Assembly (NCBI GenBank): GCA_013359235.1
Contig: JABWCE010000002.1
Location: forward strand, 62,001 to 126,000
DNA length: 64,000 bases
From: Bacteroidota bacterium
GTDB taxonomy: Bacteria > Bacteroidota > Bacteroidia > NS11-12g > UBA9320
Direction of reading: 5' to 3'
Shown here one piece after another: positions 26,240-35,943 of this stretch (the first letter of the stretch is position 1; the number at the start of each line of letters is the position of its first letter). The position numbers and the translations under genes are program-made. Under the pieces are notes generated by a model, which saw only the letters and a program-made list of their open reading frames with translations, ran no database searches and was not told where the DNA came from.

Positions 26240-28675
26240 TCAATAAAATCCACCTTCTTTAAATATTTTCTTTTCAGCATCGGTGTAATTACCTTTATTT
26301 ATTGATTCTTTAATAATGTTTTTGTATTTGCTTTGCTCGCTAAAATACTTTAAAATGTTTTTTGCCGGGCCAGAAAGCCTGCCGTTATTACTTAAAACAG
26401 CATCAAGCATTTTTGAAACCGACGAAGGATTACATATACCAAGTCTTTTGAGAGCTTCCATTGCTGCTATTCGGGTGCGGAACTCATACAAATCTGATGA
26501 AAGTTTTTCGAGAATCATTGTTTTTTCATCAGGGTTTACACCATAAAATGACGATAGTTCAAGGTATTTAATATAGATATTGTTGTTTTGTCCGTATATT
26601 TTTTTATTTATAAAAATTTCTTCGGTTTTTTTAAGTAAATTATTAGCATTATCGGGAAATTCGCTGCACAAACGCGTTAGAATTTTTTCAGATAAATCGT
26701 AAGAACCTGTTTCAAACAACTTAATGAAAACATCTTTTACTTCTGGTGAAATAGTTTTTATATTGTTTACAAGAGCTTTTGCTATTTCGTTGCTGCTGTT
26801 TTGCACTTCAGTCAGAAGAAAATTAATTGTTTTTTCATCGTTTGCAAGTTGTGATATTATCTCGGCTTTGAAAGTTTCAGATTTTTCTTTTTTGTATGAT
26901 GTCAAAAGAGCATCGCGTTTTTCAGATAAACTAATATTTTTTAATTCTAATAGGGCATCATAGCGGTCTATCATATTGGCTGCTCCTGCAAGTTGGGCAA
27001 TGAGTTCGGCAGTGGTTCTGGCAAAGCTTACTTTTTTTGTTATTTCGCAATTTTCATCAAAAAGAATAAAAGAAATATCTTTTTTATCCTTGTTTGTAAA
27101 ATTTACTGTTTGAGTTTGTTTTTCTATCCATACCTGTTTGCGATCTACCGAGCCGTCTTTATAGTAAACAGCAAGGTTTACAGGCATTTTAAATAATTTT
27201 ATAAGTTCGTTTGTTTTATGTATTTGTTCTATCGTTATATCAGTATTGTCAATATTATTTTTATATGAAACTTTGTAATGAGGCTCGCCTCCTCGGTATA
27301 TCCACTGTTCAAAAAACCAATCGAGATTTTGTCCGGCTACATCTTGAATTGCCTGATAAAGATCGTTTGTCTCCACATTTTGATAAGCATGTTTTGTAAG
27401 GTAATATTTTATAACTTTTTTAAAATTTATATCGCCCAACACATATCTGAGCATTGAAATTACCGAACTTCCTTTTTGATACACTCTCGATGTGCCGCCT
27501 GATGTGTGTCTAATTGGAAAATTATCAGTTTCTGATGCTTTTAACGCAGCATTTATTTCGTTTTTGTTTATCAATTTCACCTTATCCGAGTTTTCTATTA
27601 CACCATAAAATATCTTTGAATAGTAAGTAGCAAAACTTTCCTGGAGCCAGGCATCGGCACCTGTACGGGCAGTAATCAAATCGCCAAACCATTGGTGTGC
27701 TAATTCGTGGGCATTCACTCCAATGTAGTTTCTATCTTCAAAACCTCTGCTGTCAACATTAAAAAAATCGCCAAATACTGTAGCTGTAGTGTTTTCCATG
27801 GCTCCATACAGAAAATCTTGAACCATTACTTGCGAGTAGCTTTCCCAGGGATATGGAACACCGGTTTCGGACTCAAAAAATTCAATAATTTTTTCGGTAT
27901 GAATACTCGTTGGTTCAACCTTTTCGGGATGCTCGGGATAGTACCAGAACGAAACGGGAACACCTGTTGTGGTTTTTGTTTTTTTAACTGAATATTTATC
28001 AATGGCTATCATAAGCAGGTACCCTGCATGTGGCTTGGTCATTGCATAATGCCAAGTTTTACTTTTGTCTGAATTTATTTTAGTACTTTTAAGCACTCCA
28101 TTTGATAATACTTCATAATCACTATCAAAAGTTATAACGGTTTCGGTTACAAATTTGTCATTCATATTGTCGTACATCGGTATCCAATGGCGGTTGTCTA
28201 TACCCTGTCCCTGGGTCCATATTTGCTTTCGGGTTTGTGTTTTTGTATCAGCAATATTCTGGTTTTTCCAACCTATAAAATAAATGCCGCGTTTAGGTGT
28301 AGATTCATAAGCAATTGTTAATTTATATGATTTTTCTATTGTTAATTTTTTTGAAAAATATACTGTTAAGCCATCATTGTTTGTAGTGAAACTACAATCA
28401 GTACCATCGAGTTTTACCGAAAAAATTTTTATTCCGGGAGCATCAAAAAACAAAGTGTCGGTATTTTCTCTAAGTGCTATAAAAGTATGAGTTACCTTGC
28501 CATTTACAATGCCTTTGGGGCAATCAAAACTCACCTCAACTTTCATATTTGTAATATCAACCGAATGTTCGCGTGGTTTGTTGTTCGGGTCGTTCAGAAA
28601 AGTTTTTGTATCATTTTGAGCTATACACAAATTATGCAAAATCAAAATGGCTAATATTAATCTATAAATTTTCAT
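26240..28675 (-). CDS. M1-family aminopeptidase (secreted)
   Basis: 811 residues with an N-terminal signal peptide. M1 motifs are complete: GAMEN at residues 291-295 (binds the free N-terminus), zinc site HELAH at 323-327 with the third ligand Glu346 (WLQESFATYYS), and a catalytic-type Tyr further on (GGTSRVYQKGSSVISMLR). It removes N-terminal residues from peptides, probably in the periplasm. The C-terminal part (about 560-800) is a HEAT-like helical domain. It lies 60 bp after a thiol-disulfide gene, with that gene's terminator in between, so it is probably expressed separately. Confidence 0.93.
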   Translation of the reverse strand: MKIYRLILAILILHNLCIAQNDTKTFLNDPNNKPREHSVDITNMKVEVSFDCPKGIVNGKVTHTFIALRENTDTLFFDAPGIKIFSVKLDGTDCSFTTNNDGLTVYFSKKLTIEKSYKLTIAYESTPKRGIYFIGWKNQNIADTKTQTRKQIWTQGQGIDNRHWIPMYDNMNDKFVTETVITFDSDYEVLSNGVLKSTKINSDKSKTWHYAMTKPHAGYLLMIAIDKYSVKKTKTTTGVPVSFWYYPEHPEKVEPTSIHTEKIIEFFESETGVPYPWESYSQVMVQDFLYGAMENTTATVFGDFFNVDSRGFEDRNYIGVNAHELAHQWFGDLITARTGADAWLQESFATYYSKIFYGVIENSDKVKLINKNEINAALKASETDNFPIRHTSGGTSRVYQKGSSVISMLRYVLGDINFKKVIKYYLTKHAYQNVETNDLYQAIQDVAGQNLDWFFEQWIYRGGEPHYKVSYKNNIDNTDITIEQIHKTNELIKLFKMPVNLAVYYKDGSVDRKQVWIEKQTQTVNFTNKDKKDISFILFDENCEITKKVSFARTTAELIAQLAGAANMIDRYDALLELKNISLSEKRDALLTSYKKEKSETFKAEIISQLANDEKTINFLLTEVQNSSNEIAKALVNNIKTISPEVKDVFIKLFETGSYDLSEKILTRLCSEFPDNANNLLKKTEEIFINKKIYGQNNNIYIKYLELSSFYGVNPDEKTMILEKLSSDLYEFRTRIAAMEALKRLGICNPSSVSKMLDAVLSNNGRLSGPAKNILKYFSEQSKYKNIIKESINKGNYTDAEKKIFKEGGFY

Positions 28676-28685
28676 AACTATAAAA

Positions 28686-28714
28686 AAAGCCTACGAATGT
28701 AACTCGAAGGCTTT
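28686..28714 (-). terminator. Rho-independent terminator of the thiol-disulfide protein gene
   Basis: On the minus strand AAAGCCT ... AGGCTTT forms a 7-bp stem (arms 28708-28714 and 28686-28692) with a 15-nt loop that can pair further inside, followed by a run of T. It sits 22 bp after the stop of the gene ending at 28736. Confidence 0.7.
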
Positions 28715-28735
28715 AATTTTTATAAAATTTTGTGA

Positions 28736-30181
28736 TTATTTATTTTTGGTTTGTGTTTTTTTCTCGTCTTTGTACAGCAAATCTAAAATACCCGGCAATG
28801 ATTCAACATCAATACCTTTGAGTTTTATCTTTTTGTTTTTGTCTAAAATAAACACTTGAGGAGTAGATATAAAATAATAACTGCGTCTATAGGTACTGGT
28901 ACCATACATATTGCCAACATTTATATACTTAAGCTTATGCTCTCTGATGTATTTTTTCCACCCTGCCCAGTCATCTTGTGTGTAAACTGAATAAACTTCA
29001 AATTTTAAACCTGCTTTGTTTAACGAATCGTAAAGAACATTTAAACGTGGCATTGATTTTTGGCAATGTCCGCATTGATGATCCCAAAAAATTAAAACTA
29101 TAAAAGGTGAATTTATAGAATACAAATCAATTTGTTTATTATATGTACTATCGAAAAGATTTGTAATAGGAGGTGCAATCTTATCACAAAGTGATGGTTC
29201 AATTTTTACAACATGTTCACACATTTTGCGAATCATGGCTGTATCAGCCCAAGGTGCTTTACCTACGCAATAATAGTTTTTTCCCATAAAATGCAGAACC
29301 TTATCCATACATACAATTTTTGAATCTTCGTAGTAGTTTGTAACCCATGACAAAGTATATCTAAAAAGTTCATTACCACCTGCTGCTTCAATTTTTTTAA
29401 GTAGTTTATCGGCTTCTTTTATAATAGTATCGGGTATTTGAAGAAAAGTTTTCTTAAAAAAAGTCTGCAATTTGTTTGCATATACAGGAGAACGCAACAT
29501 TCCGTCCTCTCCCAAATCTATATTGTCCCAAAAATGTTCAACATAGTAATTGTACTTGTAGTTTGAATCAACAAGAGTACCATCGGGTTTTTTTAGAGGT
29601 TCAGGTTCAGGTAAATCTCTGAAAGAACGAAATATTTTTGAAATATACAGGTTTGGATTACTTTTTGAAAGTATAAATCTCTTTTGTTGAATTAAACTGT
29701 CAAGTGCTTTAAATTGTGCTTGAATTTTAATTGTATCTTTTAATGTTTTGGCAACTTTAAATTTTTCTTTCAGCATTTCATAATCAAAAGATTTTTGGCT
29801 TGCAAATTTGTTGAATTCAAAGAAAACACGATTTTCTTCCGAGTTTTTTACTATAAAATTTTCAATTTCAAAAAGTGTATCGGTTTCAATGGTAAATTCT
29901 TGTTCTTTTGATGAAACAACAAATTCAAAATAGTTGTGTTCCGGTGTTACAAGCAAATAGATTCCGTTGGGTAATATAGTTTTTCCTTTAAAAACCATAA
30001 CACCATTTTTATCGGTTTTAGCCGAGTCTCTTAATTGGTTTTTATCAGCATAATAGTTAGCCAGCAAGCAAGTTGAGTTTGCTTTCATTCCTTTTATTTT
30101 AATGGTTATTTTATAACCTTGAGCAAATATTGAGGCTGAAAAAAACAGTAAAAATGCAATAAACGAATATTTTTTAATCAT
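28736..30181 (-). CDS. Periplasmic thiol-disulfide protein (AhpC/TSA-thioredoxin with DUF4369-like N-terminus)
   Basis: 481 residues from the ATG at 30181, which gives a classic signal peptide (MIKKYSFIAFLLFFSASIFA); a longer frame upstream would put 16 odd residues before it, and a -7 box lies 23 bp further out. The first 130 residues look like DUF4369 (NGIYLLVTPEHNYFEFVVSS), the middle is helical, and the C-terminus (about 345-470) is thioredoxin-like with the redox pair Cys370 and Cys373 in WDHQCGHCQK and the cis-Pro loop STPQVFIL. Such proteins are common TlpA/ResA-like reductants in Bacteroidota. Confidence 0.88.
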   Translation of the reverse strand: MIKKYSFIAFLLFFSASIFAQGYKITIKIKGMKANSTCLLANYYADKNQLRDSAKTDKNGVMVFKGKTILPNGIYLLVTPEHNYFEFVVSSKEQEFTIETDTLFEIENFIVKNSEENRVFFEFNKFASQKSFDYEMLKEKFKVAKTLKDTIKIQAQFKALDSLIQQKRFILSKSNPNLYISKIFRSFRDLPEPEPLKKPDGTLVDSNYKYNYYVEHFWDNIDLGEDGMLRSPVYANKLQTFFKKTFLQIPDTIIKEADKLLKKIEAAGGNELFRYTLSWVTNYYEDSKIVCMDKVLHFMGKNYYCVGKAPWADTAMIRKMCEHVVKIEPSLCDKIAPPITNLFDSTYNKQIDLYSINSPFIVLIFWDHQCGHCQKSMPRLNVLYDSLNKAGLKFEVYSVYTQDDWAGWKKYIREHKLKYINVGNMYGTSTYRRSYYFISTPQVFILDKNKKIKLKGIDVESLPGILDLLYKDEKKTQTKNK

Positions 30182-30204
30182 GATTTTTTTTTGAAATAAA
30201 GATG

Positions 30205-30212
30205 CAAATTTA
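30205..30212 (-). promoter_or_regulatory. Bacteroidota -7 box (TAAATTTG, minus strand)
   Basis: Exact TAnnTTTG on the minus strand, 23 nt before the ATG at 30181, which supports that start. Confidence 0.5.
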
Positions 30213-30228
30213 TAAAACGATGTTGACA

Positions 30229-30236
30229 TATTTTTG
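30229..30236 (+). promoter_or_regulatory. Bacteroidota -7 box (TATTTTTG)
   Basis: Exact TAnnTTTG on the plus strand, 29 nt before the ATG of the alkyltransferase-like gene. It is divergent to the box at 30205-30212. Confidence 0.45.
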
Positions 30237-30265
30237 TAATTTAAAATGCAAAATCGTCAAAACAC

Positions 30266-30610
30266 ATGCCAAAAAAGGATGAAATGAATTTTTTTGAACA
30301 AGTTTTTGAAGTTGTAAAACTTATTCCACCTGGAAAAGTTACAAGTTATGGGGCAATTGCAAAGTATCTCGGCATGGCAAAATCAAGCCGTATGGTGGGT
30401 TGGGCAATGAATCAATCGCATTTTTTGAAAGATAAAATTCCGGCGCACCGTGTTGTAAACCGAAACGGAATGTTGACAGGAAAAGCACATTTTGAAAACC
30501 ATGAACAAATGAAATTTTTGCTCGAAAAAGAAGGTTTGTTAATAAAAAATGATACAATAATGAATTTTGAAAAACACTTTTGGAACCCTGCTGACGAGCT
30601 TAAACTTTAA
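30266..30610 (+). CDS. Alkyltransferase-like protein (Atl), MGMT homologue without the reactive Cys
   Basis: 114 residues, the size of the DNA-binding domain of O6-methylguanine-DNA methyltransferase. It has the PPGKVTSYGAIAKYLG helix region and the recognition helix SSRMVGWAMNQ with its Arg finger (Arg42). The active-site PCHR is PAHR here (Ala60), so it cannot accept the alkyl group; this defines the Atl group, which binds O6-alkylguanine and hands it to nucleotide excision repair. A second start at Met7 is possible. It stands alone, divergent to the thiol-disulfide gene. Confidence 0.9.
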   Translation: MPKKDEMNFFEQVFEVVKLIPPGKVTSYGAIAKYLGMAKSSRMVGWAMNQSHFLKDKIPAHRVVNRNGMLTGKAHFENHEQMKFLLEKEGLLIKNDTIMNFEKHFWNPADELKL

Positions 30611-30680
30611 TTATTTTAAAATATATTTTTTTAATCAAAAATTAATATAGAGTTTTGAAACTCATTTTATAAAAAACACA

Positions 30681-32270
30681 ATGCAATTAAAAAAATTTAT
30701 TTGGGTACCCGTTTTTGTAGCTGTTTCAAATATGGTAAGCGGGCAAAATGCAGCTCCCGAAAACTGGTTTAATCTTGATAAAGGTGAAGACAAAATTGAA
30801 GGTATGAGTACCGAAAAAGCCTATAAAAAACTTTTGGTAAACAAGAAAGCAAAACCTATAATAGTAGGAGTGTTGGATAGTGGAGTGGACGAAGACCACG
30901 AAGATTTGAAAAACATAATGTGGGTAAACGAAGACGAAATACCCGGAAACAATATTGACGATGATAAAAATGGCTATGTTGATGATATTTACGGGTGGAA
31001 CTTTATTGGAGGCAAAGATGGCAAAAACGTTGATAAAGACTCTTATGAATTGACAAGAGTTTACAAAGTGAAAGATGAAAAATTCAGAAATATGCTCGAA
31101 TCAAATATGACCGATGCCGATAAAGAAGAATACAAAGAATTTTTAAAGCTTAAAGCCGAATTTCTTGAAAAAAGCATACAGGCAAAAACCATGTTTGAAG
31201 TTGTTTCAAAAACTAAAACCAATTTTGAAATAATTGAAAATGCTATAGGTAAAGGAGAAAATATAAATACCGACGATTTAAAAAATTATAAACCGTCAAA
31301 CTCAAAAGAAACCGCTATAATTAATAAACTTATAGGTTTTATGGAATCGGGAATTACATATTTTGACCTAAAAAAAGAAGTTATGGGGATGTTTGACCAT
31401 TATGACAAACTTGCAAATTATGCCTACAACTTAAACTTTGATCCACGATATATAGTTGGCGATGATTATAATAACCAAACTGAAAAATATTACGGAAACA
31501 ATGATGTTACCGGACCCGATGCCTCACACGGTACTCATGTGGCGGGTATAATAGCTGCACAAAGAGATAATTATATTGGAATAAAAGGCGTGGCAAATAA
31601 TGTTAGAATTATGTCTGTACGATGTGTACCCGATGGCGATGAGAGAGATAAAGACGTTGCAAATGCTATAATTTACGCCGTTGACAATGGAGCAAAAGTA
31701 ATTAATATGAGTTTCGGAAAATCATTTCCATGGAACAAAAAAATTGTAGATGATGCTGTGAAATATGCCGAATCAAAAGATGTATTATTAGTTCACGGAG
31801 CCGGAAATGACGGCAAAGATATTGATGTAAACATTAATTATCCCAATCCCAATTACAACAATGAAAACAAAAGAGCTCAAAATTGGATTGAAGTTGGAGC
31901 GTATTCATGGATAAAAGGCAAAAATAAGATAGCTTCTTTTTCGAACTACGGTAAGAAAAATGTAGATGTATTTGCGCCCGGAGTGAGTATATATTCTACA
32001 ACACCAGGTTCAAATTATGAATCTTTTGACGGAACAAGTATGGCTTCGCCTTGTACAGCCGGCGTAGCGGCATTAATAAGAGCCTATTTTCCTGACCTTA
32101 CTGCTTCACAGGTAAGAAATATAATAATGAAATCAACAGTAAAAGTTAAAGGAAAAGTAAATCTTCCGGGCAGCAATAAAACTACCAAACTCAAAAAAAT
32201 ATCAGTTACAGGTGGATTTGTAAATACTTACAAAGCACTAAAATTAGCAGATAAAATGAGCAAATATTAA
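30681..32270 (+). CDS. S8-family subtilisin-like serine protease (secreted)
   Basis: 529 residues with a signal peptide (ends NMVSGQN). The catalytic triad is complete: Asp66 in GVLDSGVDEDHED, His283 in DASHGTHVAGI and Ser453 in DGTSMASP. Asp and His are 217 residues apart, where about 40 is usual: an inserted, Lys/Glu-rich, mostly helical segment (about 100-260) lies between them. There is no pro-domain of normal size and no T9SS tail, so it probably acts in the periplasm or outer membrane. Inserted-loop subtilases like this are frequent in Bacteroidota. Confidence 0.92.
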   Translation: MQLKKFIWVPVFVAVSNMVSGQNAAPENWFNLDKGEDKIEGMSTEKAYKKLLVNKKAKPIIVGVLDSGVDEDHEDLKNIMWVNEDEIPGNNIDDDKNGYVDDIYGWNFIGGKDGKNVDKDSYELTRVYKVKDEKFRNMLESNMTDADKEEYKEFLKLKAEFLEKSIQAKTMFEVVSKTKTNFEIIENAIGKGENINTDDLKNYKPSNSKETAIINKLIGFMESGITYFDLKKEVMGMFDHYDKLANYAYNLNFDPRYIVGDDYNNQTEKYYGNNDVTGPDASHGTHVAGIIAAQRDNYIGIKGVANNVRIMSVRCVPDGDERDKDVANAIIYAVDNGAKVINMSFGKSFPWNKKIVDDAVKYAESKDVLLVHGAGNDGKDIDVNINYPNPNYNNENKRAQNWIEVGAYSWIKGKNKIASFSNYGKKNVDVFAPGVSIYSTTPGSNYESFDGTSMASPCTAGVAALIRAYFPDLTASQVRNIIMKSTVKVKGKVNLPGSNKTTKLKKISVTGGFVNTYKALKLADKMSKY

Positions 32271-32331
32271 AAAAGCTTGAAAATAAATTAACTATTTCTT
32301 ATAATTAATTTGATAATTAAAAATTATTTAT

Positions 32332-33048
32332 ATGTTTGCATCAAAAAAACTTATGCGGAAAATAGTTTTATTACCCTTGCTATTCTTTAATACCCTTGCA
32401 TTTTCGCAAATTGATAAAAAATTTCCACAACCCGACCCTGATTTCAAAAAATATTTGAATGATGGAAGAATGGAACTTGCAAAAAATGCTTTAAAAATCC
32501 ATTTAGACGGTATAATTAATCATGAAATTTTAGCTACTTATGAACGAAAATTTTCTGGTTTGTTTAGTATTGAAACTGGGGGCGGATTTTTTATAAAATA
32601 CCCTGGTTTTTATGAATCAGAAATGTTATACTCCAGAGAGGTAATTGATAGTGTAAGATTACCTAAAAAATCAGGATTTACATTACAAATAATGCCAAAA
32701 TTATACTTTGGAAAACAGGGGATAGACAATGGCATATATTACGGTTTTTTATTTAAACAACGTTATTTACAGAATTGGTATAAACAAGAAATAAGATATA
32801 CAGAATATGCTTTTATGATGGGAGTGCAAACATTAGCTAAAAAGAAATTGTGCATTAATTACGGCTGGGGATTAGGCTTTGGTAAATCAAAAGTGCTTGA
32901 TAAAGATATTGAAGATTTTCCTTATATTTTTCCAACATTTCATTTAAGATTAGCTGTTGGTTTGTTTATGGGAAAAAATTACTTTAATTCAGATTCAGAA
33001 AATCAATTAAAAAAGAAAGGAGAAGAGATAAATGAAGACGATGAGTAA
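32332..33048 (+). CDS. Outer-membrane beta-barrel-like hypothetical protein
   Basis: 238 residues. A signal peptide is best placed from Met8 (MRKIVLLPLLFFNTLAFSQ, 32353), so either ATG may be used. The mature part alternates polar and hydrophobic residues with many Gly and aromatics (FSIETGGGFFIKYPGFY, YYGFLFKQRYLQNWY, INYGWGLGFGKS), the pattern of an 8-10-strand barrel similar in style to DUF3575 proteins. It overlaps the next gene by 17 bp, so the two are coupled. The acidic, lysine-rich C-tail is probably exposed. Confidence 0.7.
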   Translation: MFASKKLMRKIVLLPLLFFNTLAFSQIDKKFPQPDPDFKKYLNDGRMELAKNALKIHLDGIINHEILATYERKFSGLFSIETGGGFFIKYPGFYESEMLYSREVIDSVRLPKKSGFTLQIMPKLYFGKQGIDNGIYYGFLFKQRYLQNWYKQEIRYTEYAFMMGVQTLAKKKLCINYGWGLGFGKSKVLDKDIEDFPYIFPTFHLRLAVGLFMGKNYFNSDSENQLKKKGEEINEDDE

Positions 33049-34774
33049 TAAAATTTTAGTTTTAAGTTTGTTATGTGCTTTGAGTATAAATTTATTTGCT
33101 CAAAAATCAAAAAATGTAACTTATACCAAAAAAATTGTTAGACTAAGTTCAAGATATGTAGAAGGTGCTTTTAGTATAAATTCTTCTGAAATGGTATTAT
33201 ATACAAATTATAATTCAGCTGTTGTAATAAAATCAATTCCGATAAAGAAAAATAGTAAGGTTGCATTGTATAAATTAGATGAAAACCTGAACATAGTTCA
33301 AAAAAATTCTATAAAAAGCGAATTTTATAATAAGAGAATTAATATAGAAAAAATAATGAAAATTGGCAATTTCGGTTGGTTGTTTTTTACTTATAACAAT
33401 TATAATACAAAAGTAACCTATTTATTTGCTCAAAAGTTTGATTATCATAATTTAGAAACTACAGACGACCCTATAAAAATAGCCGAAACCCCTTATTCAA
33501 AATCGCAAAAATATTTTAATAAATACACTTTTGAACAATCTGAAAATGGGAAACTGATAATGATTACAGCAGAATCAGCAACCGGAAGGACAAAGAGTTC
33601 AAGTACAGCTCTTACAGTTTGGGTGTATAACCAAAATATGGAACTATTAAACTATGTTAATAAATTAAAGTTGCCAAATAATGGAAGTATAAAAAGTACA
33701 ACAATTGCTGATGATGGAAGCTTTAATATAATTGGGTTATCAAAAAAAGAGAAATCGAGAGAAAAAAAGAGTTTTAAAGATTTTCTCAAAGGAAATAGTA
33801 ATAATAATGAATTGTCACTTTCAATGTTCAATTATGATTCATTAGGTGAAATTCATGATTATTCATTTGGAGAAGAAAAATTGAAAATTCTCGACATTAA
33901 ATCATCAATAAACAATAATACTGGCAACTATTGTATAGTAGGGCTTTATACCGAAAATAAAAAGGGGGCAAAAGGTATAATTTGCTCCCAACTGTCTTCA
34001 AAAGATTTTTCTGAAATTTCTTTTGTAAAAGCACCATTTTCTGATAAGTTTATTAATAATGCAAATAAGAAGTACGATATAAAATCTGAAAGTACAAAGA
34101 AGAAAACTACAAAAAAGAAAAAAGATAAAGATGAAAATGAAAGCAGTAATGATGATGAATCTAAGCCCAAAAGTAAATATTTAGATAAACTTGATAAAAA
34201 TGCTCAAGAACCCGAAGAAGAAGAAAAAAAAGATTTAAAAACTAAAGACAAAAGTAAAGATACAGAAAAAGATGAAGACGATGATAAAAAAAGTACTTCA
34301 AATAAGGAAATAACCAATTTGAATAAAATTGCTGATGTGGTTTTTGATAATGATGATAATCCAATTTGCATTTTTGAAAAAAGATGGGTAAATGTAGTAA
34401 CAACAACAAGTTCAAAAGGAGGTACATCAACAACTTATTATTATCATTATGGCGATGCAGTTATTGCAAAAATTGAAAATGGAGAAATTCTTAATAGCAA
34501 AATAATCAGAAAAGATGGTACTACCACAAATATTAGCTATCCGGCAGGATTGAGTGTATTAACAAACGATGATTACGTAATACTGTCGTATAGCGAAAAA
34601 CAAATTGATTTTAAAAAAGATGATTTATCTTCAAAATATGAAAATGCTGATACCAGACGCGAAAAATCATATACAATGTCGGGTACACGAATAAAATTGG
34701 CTTCAAACAAATCTTTAATCACCACACCTAAAGCATTCAAAGAAGTTAAATTAGAGTTGATCATTGCAAAATAA
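33032..34774 (+). CDS. Hypothetical secreted protein with charged central region
   Basis: 580 residues with a signal peptide (ends ALSINLFAQ; the second ATG at 33041 is an equal choice of start). The first 330 residues have the repeating strands of a beta-propeller-like or surface protein (NIVQKNSIKSEFY, GNFGWLFFTYNNY). Residues about 350-430 are very rich in Lys, Asp, Glu and Ser (repeats of KKKDKD, EEEEKKD) and must be disordered. The rest returns to strands (DVVFDNDDNPICIFEKRW). It is coupled to the barrel protein by a 17-bp overlap, so the two may form an envelope pair. No known family recognised. Confidence 0.7.
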   Translation: MKTMSNKILVLSLLCALSINLFAQKSKNVTYTKKIVRLSSRYVEGAFSINSSEMVLYTNYNSAVVIKSIPIKKNSKVALYKLDENLNIVQKNSIKSEFYNKRINIEKIMKIGNFGWLFFTYNNYNTKVTYLFAQKFDYHNLETTDDPIKIAETPYSKSQKYFNKYTFEQSENGKLIMITAESATGRTKSSSTALTVWVYNQNMELLNYVNKLKLPNNGSIKSTTIADDGSFNIIGLSKKEKSREKKSFKDFLKGNSNNNELSLSMFNYDSLGEIHDYSFGEEKLKILDIKSSINNNTGNYCIVGLYTENKKGAKGIICSQLSSKDFSEISFVKAPFSDKFINNANKKYDIKSESTKKKTTKKKKDKDENESSNDDESKPKSKYLDKLDKNAQEPEEEEKKDLKTKDKSKDTEKDEDDDKKSTSNKEITNLNKIADVVFDNDDNPICIFEKRWVNVVTTTSSKGGTSTTYYYHYGDAVIAKIENGEILNSKIIRKDGTTTNISYPAGLSVLTNDDYVILSYSEKQIDFKKDDLSSKYENADTRREKSYTMSGTRIKLASNKSLITTPKAFKEVKLELIIAK

Positions 34775-34825
34775 TTTTTACCTTTTTTTTAAAAAAAGTA
34801 TTTTTGATTAAAATATCTTTTTGAA

Positions 34826-35737
34826 ATGAAAAATTTAATAGTTTTTTTATCTCTATTTTTAATAATTTCTTGCGGTAATGCCTCACGAAACACTGAAAGT
34901 AACATAAGTTTTACTCCTACGGCAATTACTGATGAATCGTATGAAACTGCAGCAGGCAGTGATATAGAAACAAAACAAACATCAGAAAACGGTAATAAAA
35001 CAGAGTCTGATGGCAAAACTCCGAAAGATATTACACCCAATTCTTTAAAACTTATAAAAAATGGATACTTAACAATAGAAGTTGATAAATACAAAGAAAC
35101 CCGTATAAAAATAAACGAAATAGTTAAGAAAAATGGTGGTTACATGGGTAATGAATCTGAAACAAACGAAACCTACCGTATAACAAATGATATTACAATA
35201 AGAATACCCTCTACATCATTTGATAAAGTGATGGAACTAATAATAGCAGAAGGAATAAAAACTGATACCAGAAGAATAGAGGTAACAGACGTAGGCGAAG
35301 AGTATGCTGACCTCAACACTCGTCTTGCAACAAAAAGAGCTGTAGAAAAACGATACCTTGAAATATTGACAAAAGCAGGTAAAATAACCGATATACTTGA
35401 GGTTGAAGAAAAATTGAGAATTATCAGAGAAGAAATTGAAGCTGCCGAAGGAAGAATTAAATATCTTGATAATCAGATATCATACAGTACAATTCAACTT
35501 AGTATATATAAAACACTCGATACGCATTACACTCCCCCCTCAGGCCCTGGTTTCTTTACAAGAATTTGGAAAGGTTTTGTTGTTGGCTGGGAGGGTTTGG
35601 TTAATTTCTTTATTGGTATTATCTACCTTTGGCCATTATGGATTATCATTACTTTGATTATTTTTTGGATAAGAAAAAGAAAAATAAAATTTAGATTACC
35701 ACGTTTCAGAAAAAAACAAAATCAAGAAAGCTCTTAA
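34826..35737 (+). CDS. DUF4349-domain lipoprotein
   Basis: 303 residues. The lipobox is LFLIISC (Cys16). The DUF4349 domain (about 70-235) is recognised by LIKNGYLTIEVDKYKE, then VKKNGGYMGNES and TNDITIRIPSTSFDKVM, then DLNTRLATKRAVEKRYL and a helical hairpin (EVEEKLRIIREEIEAAEGRI) leading to YLDNQISYSTIQL. Two membrane segments (about 238-280) follow, then a basic tail of KKRKIKFRLPRFRKK type. Such proteins are thought to be envelope sensors or scaffolds; function unknown. It lies 51 bp after the gene upstream. Confidence 0.85.
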   Translation: MKNLIVFLSLFLIISCGNASRNTESNISFTPTAITDESYETAAGSDIETKQTSENGNKTESDGKTPKDITPNSLKLIKNGYLTIEVDKYKETRIKINEIVKKNGGYMGNESETNETYRITNDITIRIPSTSFDKVMELIIAEGIKTDTRRIEVTDVGEEYADLNTRLATKRAVEKRYLEILTKAGKITDILEVEEKLRIIREEIEAAEGRIKYLDNQISYSTIQLSIYKTLDTHYTPPSGPGFFTRIWKGFVVGWEGLVNFFIGIIYLWPLWIIITLIIFWIRKRKIKFRLPRFRKKQNQESS

Positions 35738-35798
35738 TTCAAACAATTTGCTGGTATAAACTATATCAATTTTCTATTATTAAACCATCCAAAATATT

Positions 35799-35867
35799 TT
35801 AAGCAAATAATTCTTTAATCAATAAAAACAAAAAACTAATGCTGAATAATGATTTTATGTGTTTCAT
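35799..35867 (-). pseudogene. Remnant of the start of a third T9SS-array gene (signal peptide only)
   Basis: On the minus strand an ATG at 35867 opens a 22-codon frame, beginning MKHIKSLFSISF and ending at TAA 35799. Its first 12 residues differ from the start of the T9SS gene at 36828 (MKHIKLLFSISF) by one residue, and the DNA here is part of the 112-bp repeat. It overlaps the end of the upstream gene by 32 bp, just as that gene overlaps its own upstream neighbour. The body of this third gene is missing, so this is the 5' stub of a lost gene rather than a working one. Confidence 0.6.
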
Positions 35868-35943
35868 GGTGATAAAATTTTTTATTGGTTAATTGAATGT
35901 AATAAATTCCATTGGGCAAGTGTTTAGTTGAAATTTGATGTAT
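35832..35943. repeat. 112-bp direct repeat, copy A (with copy B at 36793-36904)
   Basis: 110 of 112 bases are identical to 36793-36904. It holds the last residues of the sorting domain of one gene and, in another frame, the start of the next. The two mismatches lie near the middle of the unit; the similarity falls sharply beyond it. Confidence 0.85.
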
